Shown piece after piece: positions 26,201 through 36,040 of a stretch of 64,000 nucleotides of DNA. Under the pieces are notes generated by a model. It ran no database searches. It was given only the letters and a program-made list of their open reading frames with translations, and had not been told where the DNA came from. The stretch is from Psococerastis gibbosa (lineage: Eukaryota; Arthropoda; Insecta; Psocodea; Psocidae): assembly GCA_963971405.1 (NCBI GenBank), contig OZ020488.1, positions 28,477,089-28,541,088 on the forward strand. Direction: 5' to 3'. The translations under genes and the position numbers were made by a program. The stretch's first letter is position 1, and the number at the start of each line of letters is the position of its first letter.

Positions 26201-27186
26201 ACCCAAAATGGTGGTACACTCGTGTCACTGACATGTTAAGTGAGCTCAAACTGACGTCAGTACAAGACCAGGTCATATTGGATACTTTGTCGTTCATACA
26301 CAAAATTCTGATCGGTCATCTCCCAGAGTATCTACGAGACAAAGTTCAATTCTTCAGAGACGTGCATGCATACAACACCAGACAGCATAATAGCATCTAC
26401 CTGGAGCGGGCTATGTCAGAATTCCAAAGGCGCGGAATCTTCTATTCGTGGTTATCCAGATATAATAATCTACGCCGTGAAACTAAAGACAGTGCGACCC
26501 TCAAACAATTTCGTGAAAGACTAGAATGCTCCCTCCGGCAACATTAGAACTAAGTGCTAGTTTGAAGTGAATCTATCAAGAACAACCATTAGCATTCGTG
26601 CTACTACCCATACAACAACAACAACTGCGTCGCATTTCGGGTGTTTGAGTCCCACACATTCTTCTTCGGTCTCACTCTCACTACTCATTGTTCACTCACA
26701 CTTTTTGTAGTTAAGGAACTTCAGTCGGGGTCACCAATATTGAAATTAAACGTTTTTGATTGAAAACTCTTTATTGCTTTTTAAGATTTGTGTCGAGCAT
26801 TTTTAAAAACAAAACAATAATAATAATAATATTCCTTTCTTGCAAGGTAGCTAATAGCTACAAGTATTTTCATTCCGCCACAAAACCATATTTCTCATTG
26901 ACGATTGACGTTTATGGAAACCCCGCCTTAGTAAAGTTAAATTATTACTTATATTTTGGCGTAATACTCCACTTTCGTATAATACGAGTAAAATCTATTT
27001 TATTTCAGCTACCTAATATCTGGAGATGCCGATGGAAAATGCTACGTATGGAATTGGAAAAACACAAAGTTACTTAAAAAATGGAAAGCTCATGACAAAG
27101 TTTGTATTGCATCAATATGGCACCCCCATGAACCGAGCAAAGTCGCCACCGCTGGCTGGGATGGTGTTATCAAATTTTGGGACTAA
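14282..27186 (+). CDS. CDC40: Pre-mRNA-processing factor 17 (CDC40/PRP17), complete
   Basis: Eight exons: 14282-14437, 14764-15207, 16883-16979, 17350-17564, 18748-18856, 19535-19689, 20090-20445 and 27009-27186. All phases agree and encode 569 aa, close to the usual length of about 580. CDC40 is a WD40 spliceosomal factor that acts at the second catalytic step of splicing in the nucleus. The N-terminus ([17 protein letters not shown]) and the block GPANPF...[11 protein letters not shown] match the family. A Lys-rich linker precedes [14 protein letters not shown]. The WD repeats from about residue 260 include [47 protein letters not shown] and a final [11 protein letters not shown] stop. Intron 2 carries a LINE, intron 5 a tRNA-like sequence and intron 7 (6.5 kb) the LTR element. 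The coding exons show no breaks. Confidence 0.96.
15340..16720 (+). mobile_element. Degenerate jockey-like non-LTR retrotransposon in CDC40 intron 2
   Basis: Broken frames encode a reverse transcriptase. [15 protein letters not shown] is followed by motif A-like [17 protein letters not shown]. After a frameshift come motif B-like VGQGT...[10 protein letters not shown] and the catalytic FADDTMYY, then a thumb region with FKYLGVTLD. Later frames cover the C-terminus to about 16420. The 3' end has AGCATTCGTGCTA followed by a (CTA)n tail at about 16700. The endonuclease domain is missing (5' truncated). It is sense-oriented within the intron and inactive. Confidence 0.8.
17772..18747. other. CDC40 intron 4, repeat-like, no gene
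   Basis: Contains a GGCCGTAGCCTGGG sequence of the kind found at the ends of the G-tract foldback at 45476-45655, and a run of ten C near 18340. Nothing coding is visible. Confidence 0.4.
19093..19164 (-). tRNA. tRNA-like sequence (tRNA pseudogene or SINE head), antisense in CDC40 intron 5
   Basis: Read on the minus strand it folds as a 72-nt tRNA. The acceptor stem GGGCTTG/CAAGTCC is fully paired (one G-U), the D arm contains GGTCAAGCGGTTAA, and the T arm is GTGGG-TTCGAAT-CCCGC. The B box GGTTCGAATCC is intact. The anticodon loop would be CCGGTTA, giving GGT (Thr). It has C instead of the invariant U33 and a mismatch in the anticodon stem, so it is probably not a working tRNA. Flanking AGAGGATATA/TATATCCTCT repeats suggest it is part of a mobile repeat. 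Confidence 0.45.
20978..21122 (-). repeat. 3' LTR of the CsRn1-type element
   Basis: 145 bp, nearly identical to 26738-26882. It is preceded in sense by a purine-rich tract (AAGAGGGAGGAA) and followed externally by the AAAC duplication. Confidence 0.85.
21178..21724 (-). pseudogene. Integrase C-terminal fragment of the LTR element
   Basis: The frame begins within the integrase core at [10 protein letters not shown] and continues through the C-terminal chromatin-binding region ([22 protein letters not shown]) to the end of pol. It duplicates the last part of the plus-strand copy at 22391-23173. It is joined at its start to the inverted block by a junction near 21724-21727 with GAT microhomology. 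Confidence 0.8.
21725..23173 (+). pseudogene. Inverted pol segment: RNase H end and integrase
   Basis: Starts in RNase H at the DHKP motif region. It continues through a histidine/cysteine zinc-binding region ([11 protein letters not shown]...CVPCQKSK) and the integrase core, with [10 protein letters not shown] for the second Asp and [13 protein letters not shown] for the Glu, and ends with a C-terminal region like that of 21178-21724. At least two frameshifts (near 22060 and 22350) break it. The first 370 bp are an inverted copy of about 23390-23830. Confidence 0.8.
23229..23388 (+). repeat. Third (inverted) LTR followed by a PBS copy
   Basis: The LTR TGTGGCGG...TTTCAGTA spans 23229-23374, is preceded by the polypurine tract, and is followed after 1 bp by TGGTGACCCCGAC, the primer-binding sequence. 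A 3' LTR should be followed by host DNA. LTR plus tRNA-derived PBS is what plus-strand strong-stop DNA carries during reverse transcription. Confidence 0.8.
23389..25441 (-). pseudogene. pol of the CsRn1-type element (protease, RT, RNase H)
   Basis: The frame opening at 25441 encodes a retropepsin with [12 protein letters not shown]. It continues into a reverse transcriptase with [65 protein letters not shown] and FPYLD, where a frame change occurs near 24460 (the usual YLDD box is disturbed). The tether and RNase H follow, with [40 protein letters not shown] and [12 protein letters not shown], then a second frameshift. The sequence style is that of the CsRn1 clade. It is joined at 23389 to the PBS of the inverted LTR, so integrase is missing on this side. 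Confidence 0.85.
25447..26688 (-). pseudogene. gag of the CsRn1-type element, interrupted by a LINE
   Basis: The start Met is at 26688-26686 ([10 protein letters not shown]). Sequence up to about 26630 is followed by an inserted LINE 3' end, and gag resumes near 26221 with [20 protein letters not shown], typical of CsRn1-group Gag. A 235-codon stretch follows, with a coiled helical capsid-like region, an RS-rich segment and the knuckle [18 protein letters not shown]. The spacing is C-x2-H-x9-C-x3-C, the unusual CHCC arrangement reported for this clade rather than CCHC. Confidence 0.8.
26222..26632 (+). mobile_element. 3' end of a jockey-like LINE inserted in gag
   Basis: A frame of 105 codons (26233-26547) encodes the C-terminal tail of a non-LTR reverse transcriptase protein ([18 protein letters not shown]...HAYNTRQ). 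It is followed by AGCATTCGTGCTA and a (CAA)n tail. The same terminal AGCATTCGTGCTA block is in the LINE at 15340-16720, so they are related families. Confidence 0.75.
26724..26736 (-). other. Primer-binding site of the CsRn1-type element
   Basis: TGGTGACCCCGAC on the minus strand starts one base inside the 5' LTR. It is complementary to the 3' end of insect tRNA-Trp, the primer used by CsRn1-clade elements. Confidence 0.7.
26738..26882 (-). repeat. 5' LTR of the CsRn1-type element
   Basis: 145 bp, near identical to 20978-21122. The external end TGTGG is followed by the AAAC target duplication. Confidence 0.85.
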
Positions 27187-27208
27187 TTTAAAGAGCTGCA
27201 ATCCAAAG

Positions 27209-27214
27209 AATAAA
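27209..27214 (+). promoter_or_regulatory. Poly(A) signal of CDC40
   Basis: AATAAA lies 23 bp after the CDC40 stop codon. Confidence 0.55.
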
Positions 27215-28177
27215 ATACAATATCGTCTGTATTTTTGTGTTATATTTTATAGTTTTCAGCACATGAACCTCACTAAGCCATATTTATAGGTTATACAGCA
27301 GCAACTTACTTTTTCTATCAATTGTGCGCTCAGCAGTATTTTTCCACTTCAATCCAATGCAGTTCCTGGTCAAGTCAGTATTAATACCACTTTATAATCA
27401 ATCATTTTAGTGCCAACGGCTGGGGAAGTTGAAAGATAAAAAACACATAAATCTCAATTTGAATTAGTCCACTGACAGTTTAATATAAATTTCGCAAAAA
27501 CGATTGACTTATGTATAAGATGTAGGCCTATATCAAAAAAGACCTTTTTACCAGTTTTAGTACTCTTCGCCGAGAAATAAGGGTATTGACTAATCAATTA
27601 GAGTTGTTGTTTGTCACCTATTGTACAGTAGATCTAATAATTAAAAAACTCGGATAACAGATATGCTGCACATGCATTATTGATCCCTCGTTTTGGGGTT
27701 GTGTGTCTTTACAAAATGATTACCTAAACGCTAGTTCAATGTTTAGGTGAAAATATCTCATTTTAAATTACCACAAAGCATATATCAAATTTATATTTAC
27801 TATACAGTAAAATCGTGTAGGGTGAAGAATGAGGTTCCGTACTCCGTAGGGACAGTTTTGGTCACTAGGTTCGCTGTCGACAAACCGATATCCATATTAT
27901 TCAAAATGGCCGCCGTTTCCATGCGAAAATTAAGCTCTTAGCATCTAATTAATTCTTTTAATATTTTTTATAATATTTTTACTATGCCTGGACCTTATTT
28001 CGCTGCATATAATTCAATATATATATTCTCCATGATTTATAGAAAAATATCACTTTAAAATAATACGCAATTAAAAATCATATTAAAATAGTATTGAGGC
28101 TTATGGAAAAATCAACGCTTTGATATCATTGCAACTGGTGCTGCCATCTACAAAATGACGCCACAAATGAACCCCAT

Positions 28178-28437
28178 TAGGCGGCTATTCCACCGGCGAA
28201 TTTACTTCATTTGTGATTTAAGATTTTTTGTTTGTTTTGTTTTAAGGAGACTATTATGTAGATACTTAACTTATCTATTATAAATTAAGTTATAATATGG
28301 TAGAGACCTATTAATGATATCTGCTACCATATTATAACTTAATTTATAATAGATGAGTTAAGTATCTACATAACAGTCTCCTTAAAACAAAACAAACAAA
28401 AATCTCAAATCACAAATGAAGTGAATTGCCGCCTTAG
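28178..28437. repeat. Foldback MITE related to the GGCGGGG family
   Basis: The ends TTAGGCGGCTATTCCACC and GCCGCCTTAG enclose long arms. These share GGAGACTATTATGTAGATAC and its near complement GTATCTACATAACAGTCTCC, and a TAACTTAATTTATAATAGAT core. The same core occurs at 41985-42165. Confidence 0.7.
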
Positions 28438-28849
28438 CAAAATAAGTACACTGTGCATAGTTAAATTTTAAGCCTACATGCATTCAATGGATGTCATTGA
28501 TAAAATGTTAATCCGGTTTGGGTCGAATTTATTCTGATCTTGGGATTGCTGGGCAACATAATGTTTCAGTTAGATTATAAATTATGTTTCGTTCAAAAAT
28601 ATAAAAGAGAAAAATATTTTTTTCCTCCTAGGTGAATTAATGAATTTTTAACTCAGTCACAAATAAGCTTATTGGGTACCTAGGCGCAAGTGATTAAGAT
28701 CGGAATCAAAATGGCTAAGGAAACCGCCAACATATTAATCGGTAGCAGGCGTAGTAGTAGTGTTCGTCGGGTTAATAACGACTTAGGCCTCATATTTGGG
28801 CCCATAGAGCGACTCCGACTTGACTGTGCTATGCCAGCCCATAGGTCAG

Positions 28850-29050
28850 TGGACCTCCTGATTATAGTGGATTCCGAACCACTTGGGAAACACAGTGAAG
28901 TCACACGATTAGTTCGGAGGTGACCAGGATAAGTCCTACCATGTTTCATTGTTTCCCTACCGGCACTGTGCACACGACCAAGTTATCTGCAGCTTTGAAC
29001 CTGCTCTGGTCCGCTGGATTCAACTTGGTATGGCGGCCGGCTGGTAGCAG
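28850..29050. repeat. Dispersed repeat, copy 1
   Basis: AGTGGATTCCGAACCACTTG and CACGATTAGTTCGGAGGTGA recur at 35490-35570, and the part ending CAACTTGGTATGGCGG recurs at 35930-36035. Nature unknown; perhaps a LINE or SINE 3' segment. Confidence 0.5.
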
Positions 29051-31224
29051 GCGTACTATAGCGTTTAAATAATAACGTTTTATATGTAAACAAAACAATT
29101 TTGAGTGGCACTTTTGAATTCTAAAATTAGTTTTTTTCATTTTTAACCCCAGAATAAGTTATTCTTTAGTTTAGACGATTAGTTAGTCTTTTTATCGATT
29201 GGTGTTAACTTATTCTTGGGGTTAAACATTTTAACAAAACAATTTTGAATAGCGCTTTCCATTCAAAAATTATTTTTTTCATTTTTAATCCCAGGTTAAG
29301 ATTGAAAATAAACGGTAATTCATGGGTTAGTCCTTTTCCATTTTGTCAGCCCTATGGTGCCGGTAGGTGCTTTGCCTATTACTAACTGAGCTTACAAACT
29401 ACCTATATTGTAAATGTACATTGTATTGGGTATAGAGTTTACGTAGACCTATACCAATTGATTAGGTACTGAAACAAATTCTAAACGTAATCCCATTCTG
29501 CAGCCTTTCGAGCATACAGAGGGCTAATGTAAATCACACAATCTGACAATCATTAAAAGTAAATACGGGAACCTCCATTTGTGGTGAAGATGGTGGTGTG
29601 AGAATTTTCTGGGTATATAGTATATTTGCGGAGTTGTTTTCTGTGGCGATGGTAATTGCTATCTGCGAATAGCGGCGTAGACCACTAGCCCAGTAAATAT
29701 GTAAGAAAAACAACCCATTTCAGAAAGCAACTCTACAATAATCGTGAAGAAACATTTCCATAAAGAACACCGCAGAACACACCACTATAATCATTAATCA
29801 ACACCGCAATGTGGGTAATCCAGACCACTCGGATACCCCAGCTATCTCGTTTACTATTAGGCATTTCGAAATGCTGTAGAAAAACTAGATAACAAAGCCG
29901 GGGTCAAATTATCTCTTGGTAGAATTAAATAATTTTTTGTGCGGTGGGAAAATTTCAAAATGTAAAGAAGTCAGATACACATCAAGTGAGAGCTCTATTT
30001 AATGCCTTCAACATGGTATAGCCTACTAAACATGAAGGCATAATAATTGGGTGAAACGTCTTAGTTAAGGTTTTGCCTTTCTACTGGATCAGAAATTATA
30101 ACAAATTGGCAATTTTATCATGATATTTTCGGGAACCTCACTTCTAAGATACATTATCAAATGATAGCCCGAGAAATTGTCTTGGTTCGGGGTGTTTCGT
30201 TCAAAAAAAAATGGGAACGTCTGAACGAATTAATCCCGAACCTTATGGCGCATGCTAATGATTACTATGTCAAATTATAGACAATTTCAATGGCTTTCAT
30301 TTAATGTGTGTCATATCATATTTTTACATAGTCAGAAAATTCGATCATACCTGACTTCAGAATCAGGTTCGCGAAAGTATCATGAAACATTACTAATTCA
30401 CGGTAGATCCTTCACATTTAGCACATCAATTTAATGACCATAAAGAGAGCTTTCATTTGATGTGTAACATGATATATCTTTTAATCTTTACATTTGAAAA
30501 TTGAGATGCATTTCCTTAAACCTGCCTTTCCGACCCCCTAAAAAATCTTCACCACAATGGAACCCGACCTATCTGCGATAAACTTACTAAATTTAGTAAT
30601 TTCCTCTTCTGTAAGATTATACTTAAACCTATAATTATACTATAGACCAAAGACTTCGTAAATAATTCGCTCGTCCTATAATACGGCGTGCATTCATTCA
30701 CAACTCCATTTGTGCCGAGACTGGAGTATTTTCTGCCGCATGATATAATTTGGCAAGCGTAAATTTAGTTTATCTGTCATGTACAACAAAGCTGCTCAAG
30801 CTCCTAACAATGACTGTATTGACTACAATTTTTATGCTAAGTAGATTATTCAAGAGTCATATGCAATGTTTGACATAACTATATAGAGGAATAAAACCAA
30901 ACTAGGAACTTAACATACTGTATGTGCAAGGAAATAAGATTGAATAGGAAGCTAATTTTGACGGAAAAAGTGACTTAGGCTATTTGCGACATTCCTACAT
31001 TAAAAAAACTCCCAGTTTCTACTGCTTCATCATAAAACAAAACAATTAATAAAATATCTATAGATATAAAGTTTCAATCACAACAGACAATAGTACCGTC
31101 GCATGCTCAGACGTTATCTTAGAAGCGCTCTCCAACTTTCTTCTAAACTTTCCATAGGCTTTGTGATTGTTTACTAACGTTGAAACAAATGTGTAGGCCT
31201 AATGTTTCAACGCCGACGCCTGCC

Positions 31225-34200
31225 TCACAAATTAATAAAATCGTGAGAGTCATTGGCAGGTGCTGGTGTAAAATTTTCTATCATGGCATCGGCTAAACTT
31301 TCTGCAAGTTGTGATTCGACTGGCCCCACTGAACTATCTGAATCCTCGCTACCGGGGCGGAGCCTAGGGGACTGCTCTAAACTAGTCGATTCAATAAGCA
31401 CAGGTACCACAGGCTGAGAACTGCTGCCAAGTGGGATGTTAACCGGATTGGACCTAGGTCCGATTCCAACATCCACAGGCTCCTGGCCTTTGATGAAAGT
31501 TTTAAAGGAAAATTGGGGGCCCATCCAAAGTCTACGATGAGGGCTTGCATGAGTCACAATCTCCACCTGTGAGAGCCAGTGTTCATCATCTTCCAATAAA
31601 GGGAGATCTGAAGGTACCTGCGGAAGCATAAGGGGATTAGTAGGGGAGAGGGGCAGCTGAAGCTCTGAAGTATGCGGTGTGCGTAGCAAACGCCACTGCG
31701 CTTTTGCTTCAACGTCCAACTCAATCGCAGTATCATCACAGACTTTATCACGTGCGACCCCAGAAGCTGACCGCGGTTTAAGCTGGTATTCAATGAGATT
31801 CCCACTGCAAGACATAATAAAGAGAGAGTCGACGAGTTGTTTTTCAACTTTATGGGCGTGTTTCGATGTAGACAGCCACCCCCTTGGAGATGCAAAATAT
31901 GCTGACAAGCGTACAGGCACAAGAGAAGATTCTTCTTGTGAAGATTGGCGTGTGGCAGTGCGTGGGGTTTCATGAACGGGTTGCTGAGATTGCCTGATTT
32001 GTCCCAGGGCATGGACTGTGGTAGGGTGGGGGAACGGAGGCAAGCGAGGGTTCGGTGAGCATGAGCTTGGGGTCAAGGTGACTGTTTCTGGACTATTTCT
32101 GCCATCAGCCATCAAGCCAGCGCTACGGTGGAAACGAGACAACCTATTGACAACATGAGAACTGAGGTGTGTGCGAACACTGACGGGACCTCCATAGCTG
32201 GTCAGCGCGAAAACATGGGTAGTTCCTCGTAGCGTTGAAACCGCTACCCAACGAGAATCTGTGGTCCACGTAATGTCCTGTACCTAAGGATAAAAAATAG
32301 AATGTGTTAATGAACTTTTAGTACGCAGTATTAGTACCTGAACGCAAAAACATCAATGACTGTGTGTAGCCTATGCCGTGACCTGATATGGGGCTTTACA
32401 TATCGCACCGTACCTATTGATCGACAAAAATGAAAACTTATAAGAGAATTTTATATATATATTTTTTTTTAATATATAAGTTGGGGTACAGGTGTTACCT
32501 GTGTGCACTTAAGCCTATTGGCCTATTGTGCCCCCTACAACAAAGTATCTACATCACTTCTACATCACTTTCTCGAGGCCTATCTCCCTCACGAGAGCCA
32601 GGATCTTGAGGGGATTCAGAAGTGGTAGGTCTTTTACATGTAACTGCAAGCTTTCCGAGCATGCTGCTCTTCTTCGTGCGATTGCATCGCATCGCATCGC
32701 AGGTCCTCCGCACCTTCATTGCAGAATCTGCAAGACTATAGTTGTCTCCCTAAGAGACTCCAGATATTTAACCCCAGGACCAAAGACGCCAAGGCCTGTT
32801 CTTGGTTTGGTACTTCCTAGCCTAGAGCCATCAGTATACCACTTGATTGTGTGACTATTGAGAATTCCTGCTGATTCGCAGCATTCTTTCATTGTCCCTA
32901 ATATAGTTTCGAATTCCCTCCTAAAACAGTATTTTGGATGGATTCTATCGCTTGGCATATCCAGGCAGTGGTCAGACGTAGTCAGAGAGGCTGAGTCTCT
33001 CTTAATTGCCCTTCCACTCCTAGTAATGCCATTTCTGCAGAAGTTTCCACTGCAACATGGAGGGGTGGGAAGTCCAGTACTATCTCCATTGCTGCAGTGG
33101 GACAGGATTACATAGCCCCTGTAAAGCATCATGTTAGAGAATACGGGCTTCTGAATGTAGCCATAATTTGGATTATTCAGAGAAAAATTCTCATGTGGTT
33201 TGATTTTGCCATGTCCATGAAGCCATGACCAATGATATGGTATAAGAGAATTAGGACCAATCGTAAGTTTTGTTGACAATTCTCCACGTCATTTATGCAA
33301 AATTGAGGTATAAGTAACATCTCTCGGAATTCGTACCTTGGCAGTAGTGTCCCCGCGATGTAGCACATACAAGTGATGAATTGCAGCACCGGATGATCCG
33401 CAAGCGTGAGGATAAATGCGAAACACATGGAAGTCGTGGCCACTCTTGTCAGCAGTGAGAAGAAGCATCCCCGATGGATCGAAGGAGATAGCGACAATGG
33501 GCTCTGTGTGGGCGACAAAGTGGGCGACTACCTCTTCAGTAGGCTGCAAATTTAATTACATTTGTTATTGAAATTTAGTTACAACTTGAATGGTTATTAC
33601 ATATTATGTTATTAATTATTCCTTTGATTTCTTATGTCTATGGCACTTTTACCTAATAAACGTATTTTAGGTCCGAATGTGAAAAGATAGTTTCAGCAGA
33701 TAGTTATGGAGCGCCTACTAGATATTCGGCAAGCGATTAACCCTGCATGGTCTCAGTTGAATCAGATTGACAATAAGTTTGCCCAGGTTACATGGTTCAC
33801 ATCGGACAGAATCCATATGGAACATCCTGGAATGCAGTAGGCTACTATCCAACAATTTTGAACGTAGTCCACCCTACATACTTCAATATTATATTATGAT
33901 TACACGCATTACCTCTTCAGGAGCACGCATTTTGTTAACATCCAATATAGAAACAACCCCAGAGTGGTCGTCGGTTGGGTTTGGCGTCCGTTGTCCTGTC
34001 AAGGAGCTAGCGACTACTTTTCCCAGGGACTTAGCAGCATTAAGCATTGTAGCGGTCATAGATTGCCCAGATATAGACTCTGCGCCTCCAAACGAAAGTT
34101 GATTCGAGGAAACACGCTTATCAGCATAAGCCAGCCATTTGGGACCAAGAGCAATCGGGTTGGGATTAGGTCCAGAAGCTGGGTAGCAAGTAACGATGGC

Positions 34201-34770
34201 TTTTCTTTCTTCTAGTGATCCAGCGTCAAGAATAGCCAGCTTTTCTTGAAAAGAAACAACAACCACTCGACGAGAGCACAGAACATCGTTCACCGGGTTT
34301 TTATACTTGATAATTTTCACTTGATCGCCAGTTCGGAGAGAAACAAAGCTAAGGGAGCAAAACTGCTGTCCCGAACCAGCGGAATCACATAAAGCGACAA
34401 CTGGTCGTTTGTGCGCAAAAATATCTCGGAGTTCCGTATCTGGGGACAGCAAAACACGCATGGAGCGAACAACTCCACGCCTCCAAGACAAAGCCTCGCG
34501 AGCCTCGCCATTGCTGTTGACACTCCAAACCTGGACACCACTGCCGTAACCGAGTACAAGGAGTAGGTCGTCACCGTTGTCAACCTCTTCAAATCTTGCC
34601 CAAGAGATAGCATCTCTGCTATCGTTGCTGTGGCCCCCCACGGCAACTTGGGGCACAACTTCCGAAATAAACCCTGTGACACTCTCAATTATTGATTTGT
34701 CCGTCACTGGAAGTGGTAGTACTAGGGCCGCCGAACTGGCTATTGTCCTTGGCTGCGTTTCTGCAGACAT
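31225..34770 (-). CDS. BCAS3: BCAS3 / rudhira homologue (microtubule- and autophagy-associated beta-propeller)
   Basis: Three minus-strand exons: 34770-33913, 33543-33337 and 32283-31225. All junctions are phase 0 (donors GTAATG and GTACGA) and encode 707 aa. Family landmarks in order: GYGSGVQVWS, KRPVVALCDS, SLRTGDQVKIIKYKNPVNDV, VVVSFQEKLAILDA, NPIALGPKWLAYADK, then SGMLLLTADKSGHDFHVF, HHLYVLHRGDTTAKV, and ITWTTDSRWVAVSTLRGTTH with VVNRLSRFHRSAG. The C-terminal half is Ser/Pro-rich and ends DSHDFINL. BCAS3 proteins form PROPPIN-like propellers that bind the phagophore with C16orf70/PHAF1, and in flies and vertebrates affect cytoskeleton and cell migration. At 707 aa it is shorter than the human protein (about 930), mostly in the C-terminal tail. 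Intron 2 contains a LINE fragment. Confidence 0.93.
32530..33279 (-). mobile_element. LINE fragment with RNase H-like motif in BCAS3 intron 2
   Basis: A minus-strand frame (33279-32716) includes HTIKWYTDGSRLGSTKPRTG followed by LGVFGPG, matching the TDGS...G-x-GV motif of the RNase H domain of I/jockey/R1-group non-LTR elements. Neighbouring frames lack other domains. Degenerate and 5' truncated. Confidence 0.6.
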
Positions 34771-34910
34771 TATCTATAAAATAATAAAAAGATTGGGTTA
34801 TTTACTCAATAATTATTGGCAACCCTCATAGTTAAGGTAGCCTGCGCCTGCGAGGTGCGCCACACCTTACCGTGAATAAGAAAATACTCGCTGGACTAGT
34901 TACTCGGCAG

Positions 34911-35304
34911 TAGAGGTGTGCCGTTCCTGGTTTTTTCAGGAGCTTGCGTTACCAGTTCCAGTGATACAAGAATAACGGTTCCTAATACGCGCTCTTTTAG
35001 GAACCAGTTCCTGGCTTAGGGTTAATCCGAATACTGGTGACTAGTAATCGTGCTCTGTTCATACTCTGTAGGAACCAGTTTGCCAATGGTTAGCTTATGT
35101 AAAAATAAGTAAAAAATATTATCATTAACACTAATTTTCCGTGGAGTAATAACTTGTTAAGTAACTGACTGGCAATCCGGATATCCCCATTTTGCATTGC
35201 GTTCCTCAAGAACCTAATATTTTTTTATCCGGGAGCCGTTGCAACTAGTTTCTAGCTCAAGAACCGTTCTTAGGAACGGCTCCAGTAAGAACAACCCACC
35301 TCTA
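34911..35304. repeat. hAT-type MITE with 8-bp target duplication
   Basis: Ends TAGAGGTG and CACCTCTA are flanked on both sides by CTCGGCAG (34903-34910 and 35305-35312). Inner arms share GTTCC-rich sequence such as GCCGTTCC / GGAACGGC. An 8-bp duplication with short TIRs is the hAT signature. Length 394 bp, non-coding, upstream of BCAS3. Confidence 0.8.
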
Positions 35305-35489
35305 CTCGGCAGACGGCAGCGTACATTCAATAGACAAGTACATGTTGTTGTTTCAAACGCCTCCTTCAGCATTTCTGCTTTAAGCAACCCTGTCAGCCTG
35401 GCGGGTGGAGTGAGTCTGCTTGTTAACTTGAGGCACCCTAAGGGCAGACTCTTTCACCTCGGGGAAAGGGAAGCTGACTAACAGGGTGG

Positions 35490-36040
35490 ACCTCCCGATT
35501 AAAGTGGATTCCGAACCACTTGGGGAACATGGTAAAGTCACACGATTAAATCGGAGGTGACCAGGACTCGACTTATACTGCCTAAGCTCCCTAACTCCCT
35601 AGATAAGGAAATTAGATCGCAGCCAAAGATTCGTGGGTTCAAAAGCCAGTTGCTGAAAAAATTACTAGGAACAGAATAGGTTTAGAATAAGAATACTGTC
35701 TAGATATTTACTGTGTTTTTTTTTTTTTTTACGTCACGTCACTTTAGAATAAGTTCTTTTTATGCATTGTTAGAATAAGATTGTTTACGTTAAGCGTATG
35801 TATTTTGTAAATTGTATTGTTTTTGGATGTGGGTTAGGCAGAAAAAGACTTTCTAGTCTTAAGTCTCGCCCCGTAAATATAAGACGTTTATTATTATTAT
35901 TATTATAAGCGCGTTATCATGTCCCACCAGGTTCCCCTGCCAACGCTGTGCAAGTGGACTGCACACTACCAAGTTGCCGCAGCTTGAAACATGCTCTGCT
36001 CTAATGGAATCAACATGGTAAGGCCGTTGGCGGACAAGTA
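35490..36040. repeat. Dispersed repeat, copy 2, with inserted LINE-like 3' end
   Basis: The ends match 28850-29050. Between about 35570 and 35930 is extra sequence with a run of T (about 35717) and a (TTA)n tail near 35890, resembling a LINE 3' UTR inserted into the repeat. Confidence 0.45.

Larger units (their letters stand above)
20978..26882 (-). mobile_element. Rearranged CsRn1-type Ty3/gypsy LTR retrotransposon with three LTRs
   Basis: The outer LTRs 20978-21122 and 26738-26882 (145 bp, TGTGGCGG...TTTCAATA in the sense direction) face the same way and are flanked by the target duplication AAAC (20974-20977 and 26883-26886). Between them the sequence runs from 26737 on the minus strand: PBS TGGTGACCCCGAC, gag, protease, RT and RNase H, as far as the start of integrase near 23389. 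Then comes a plus-strand block, about 21725-23388, with part of RNase H, integrase, a polypurine tract (23217-23228), a third inverted LTR (23229-23374) and a PBS copy (23376-23388). Then integrase C-terminus, polypurine tract and LTR follow again on the minus strand (21724-20978). Gag is interrupted by a LINE 3' end. It sits in CDC40 intron 7 in antisense orientation. Confidence 0.85.
20872..26930. repeat. GGCGGGG-family MITE split by an LTR retrotransposon
   Basis: The left part (20872-20977) starts TTAGGCGGGGTTTCC and carries ATCAATCGTCAATGAGAAAT and CTGCTACCACGTCA. The right part (26883-26930) carries ATTTCTCATTGACGATTGA and ends GGAAACCCCGCCTTA. Together they form one inverted-repeat element about 150 bp long. 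The LTR element inserted inside it, duplicating AAAC. Confidence 0.75.
27290..31224. other. Intergenic interval between CDC40 and BCAS3 (convergent ends)
   Basis: No gene is visible. It holds a foldback MITE (28178-28437), a dispersed repeat (28850-29050), a direct-repeat pair around 29095-29290 (AACAAAACAATTTTGA) and an imperfect inverted pair (TTTGTGGTGAAGAT near 29580 and its complement near 30550). The remainder is AT-rich unique sequence. Confidence 0.5.
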
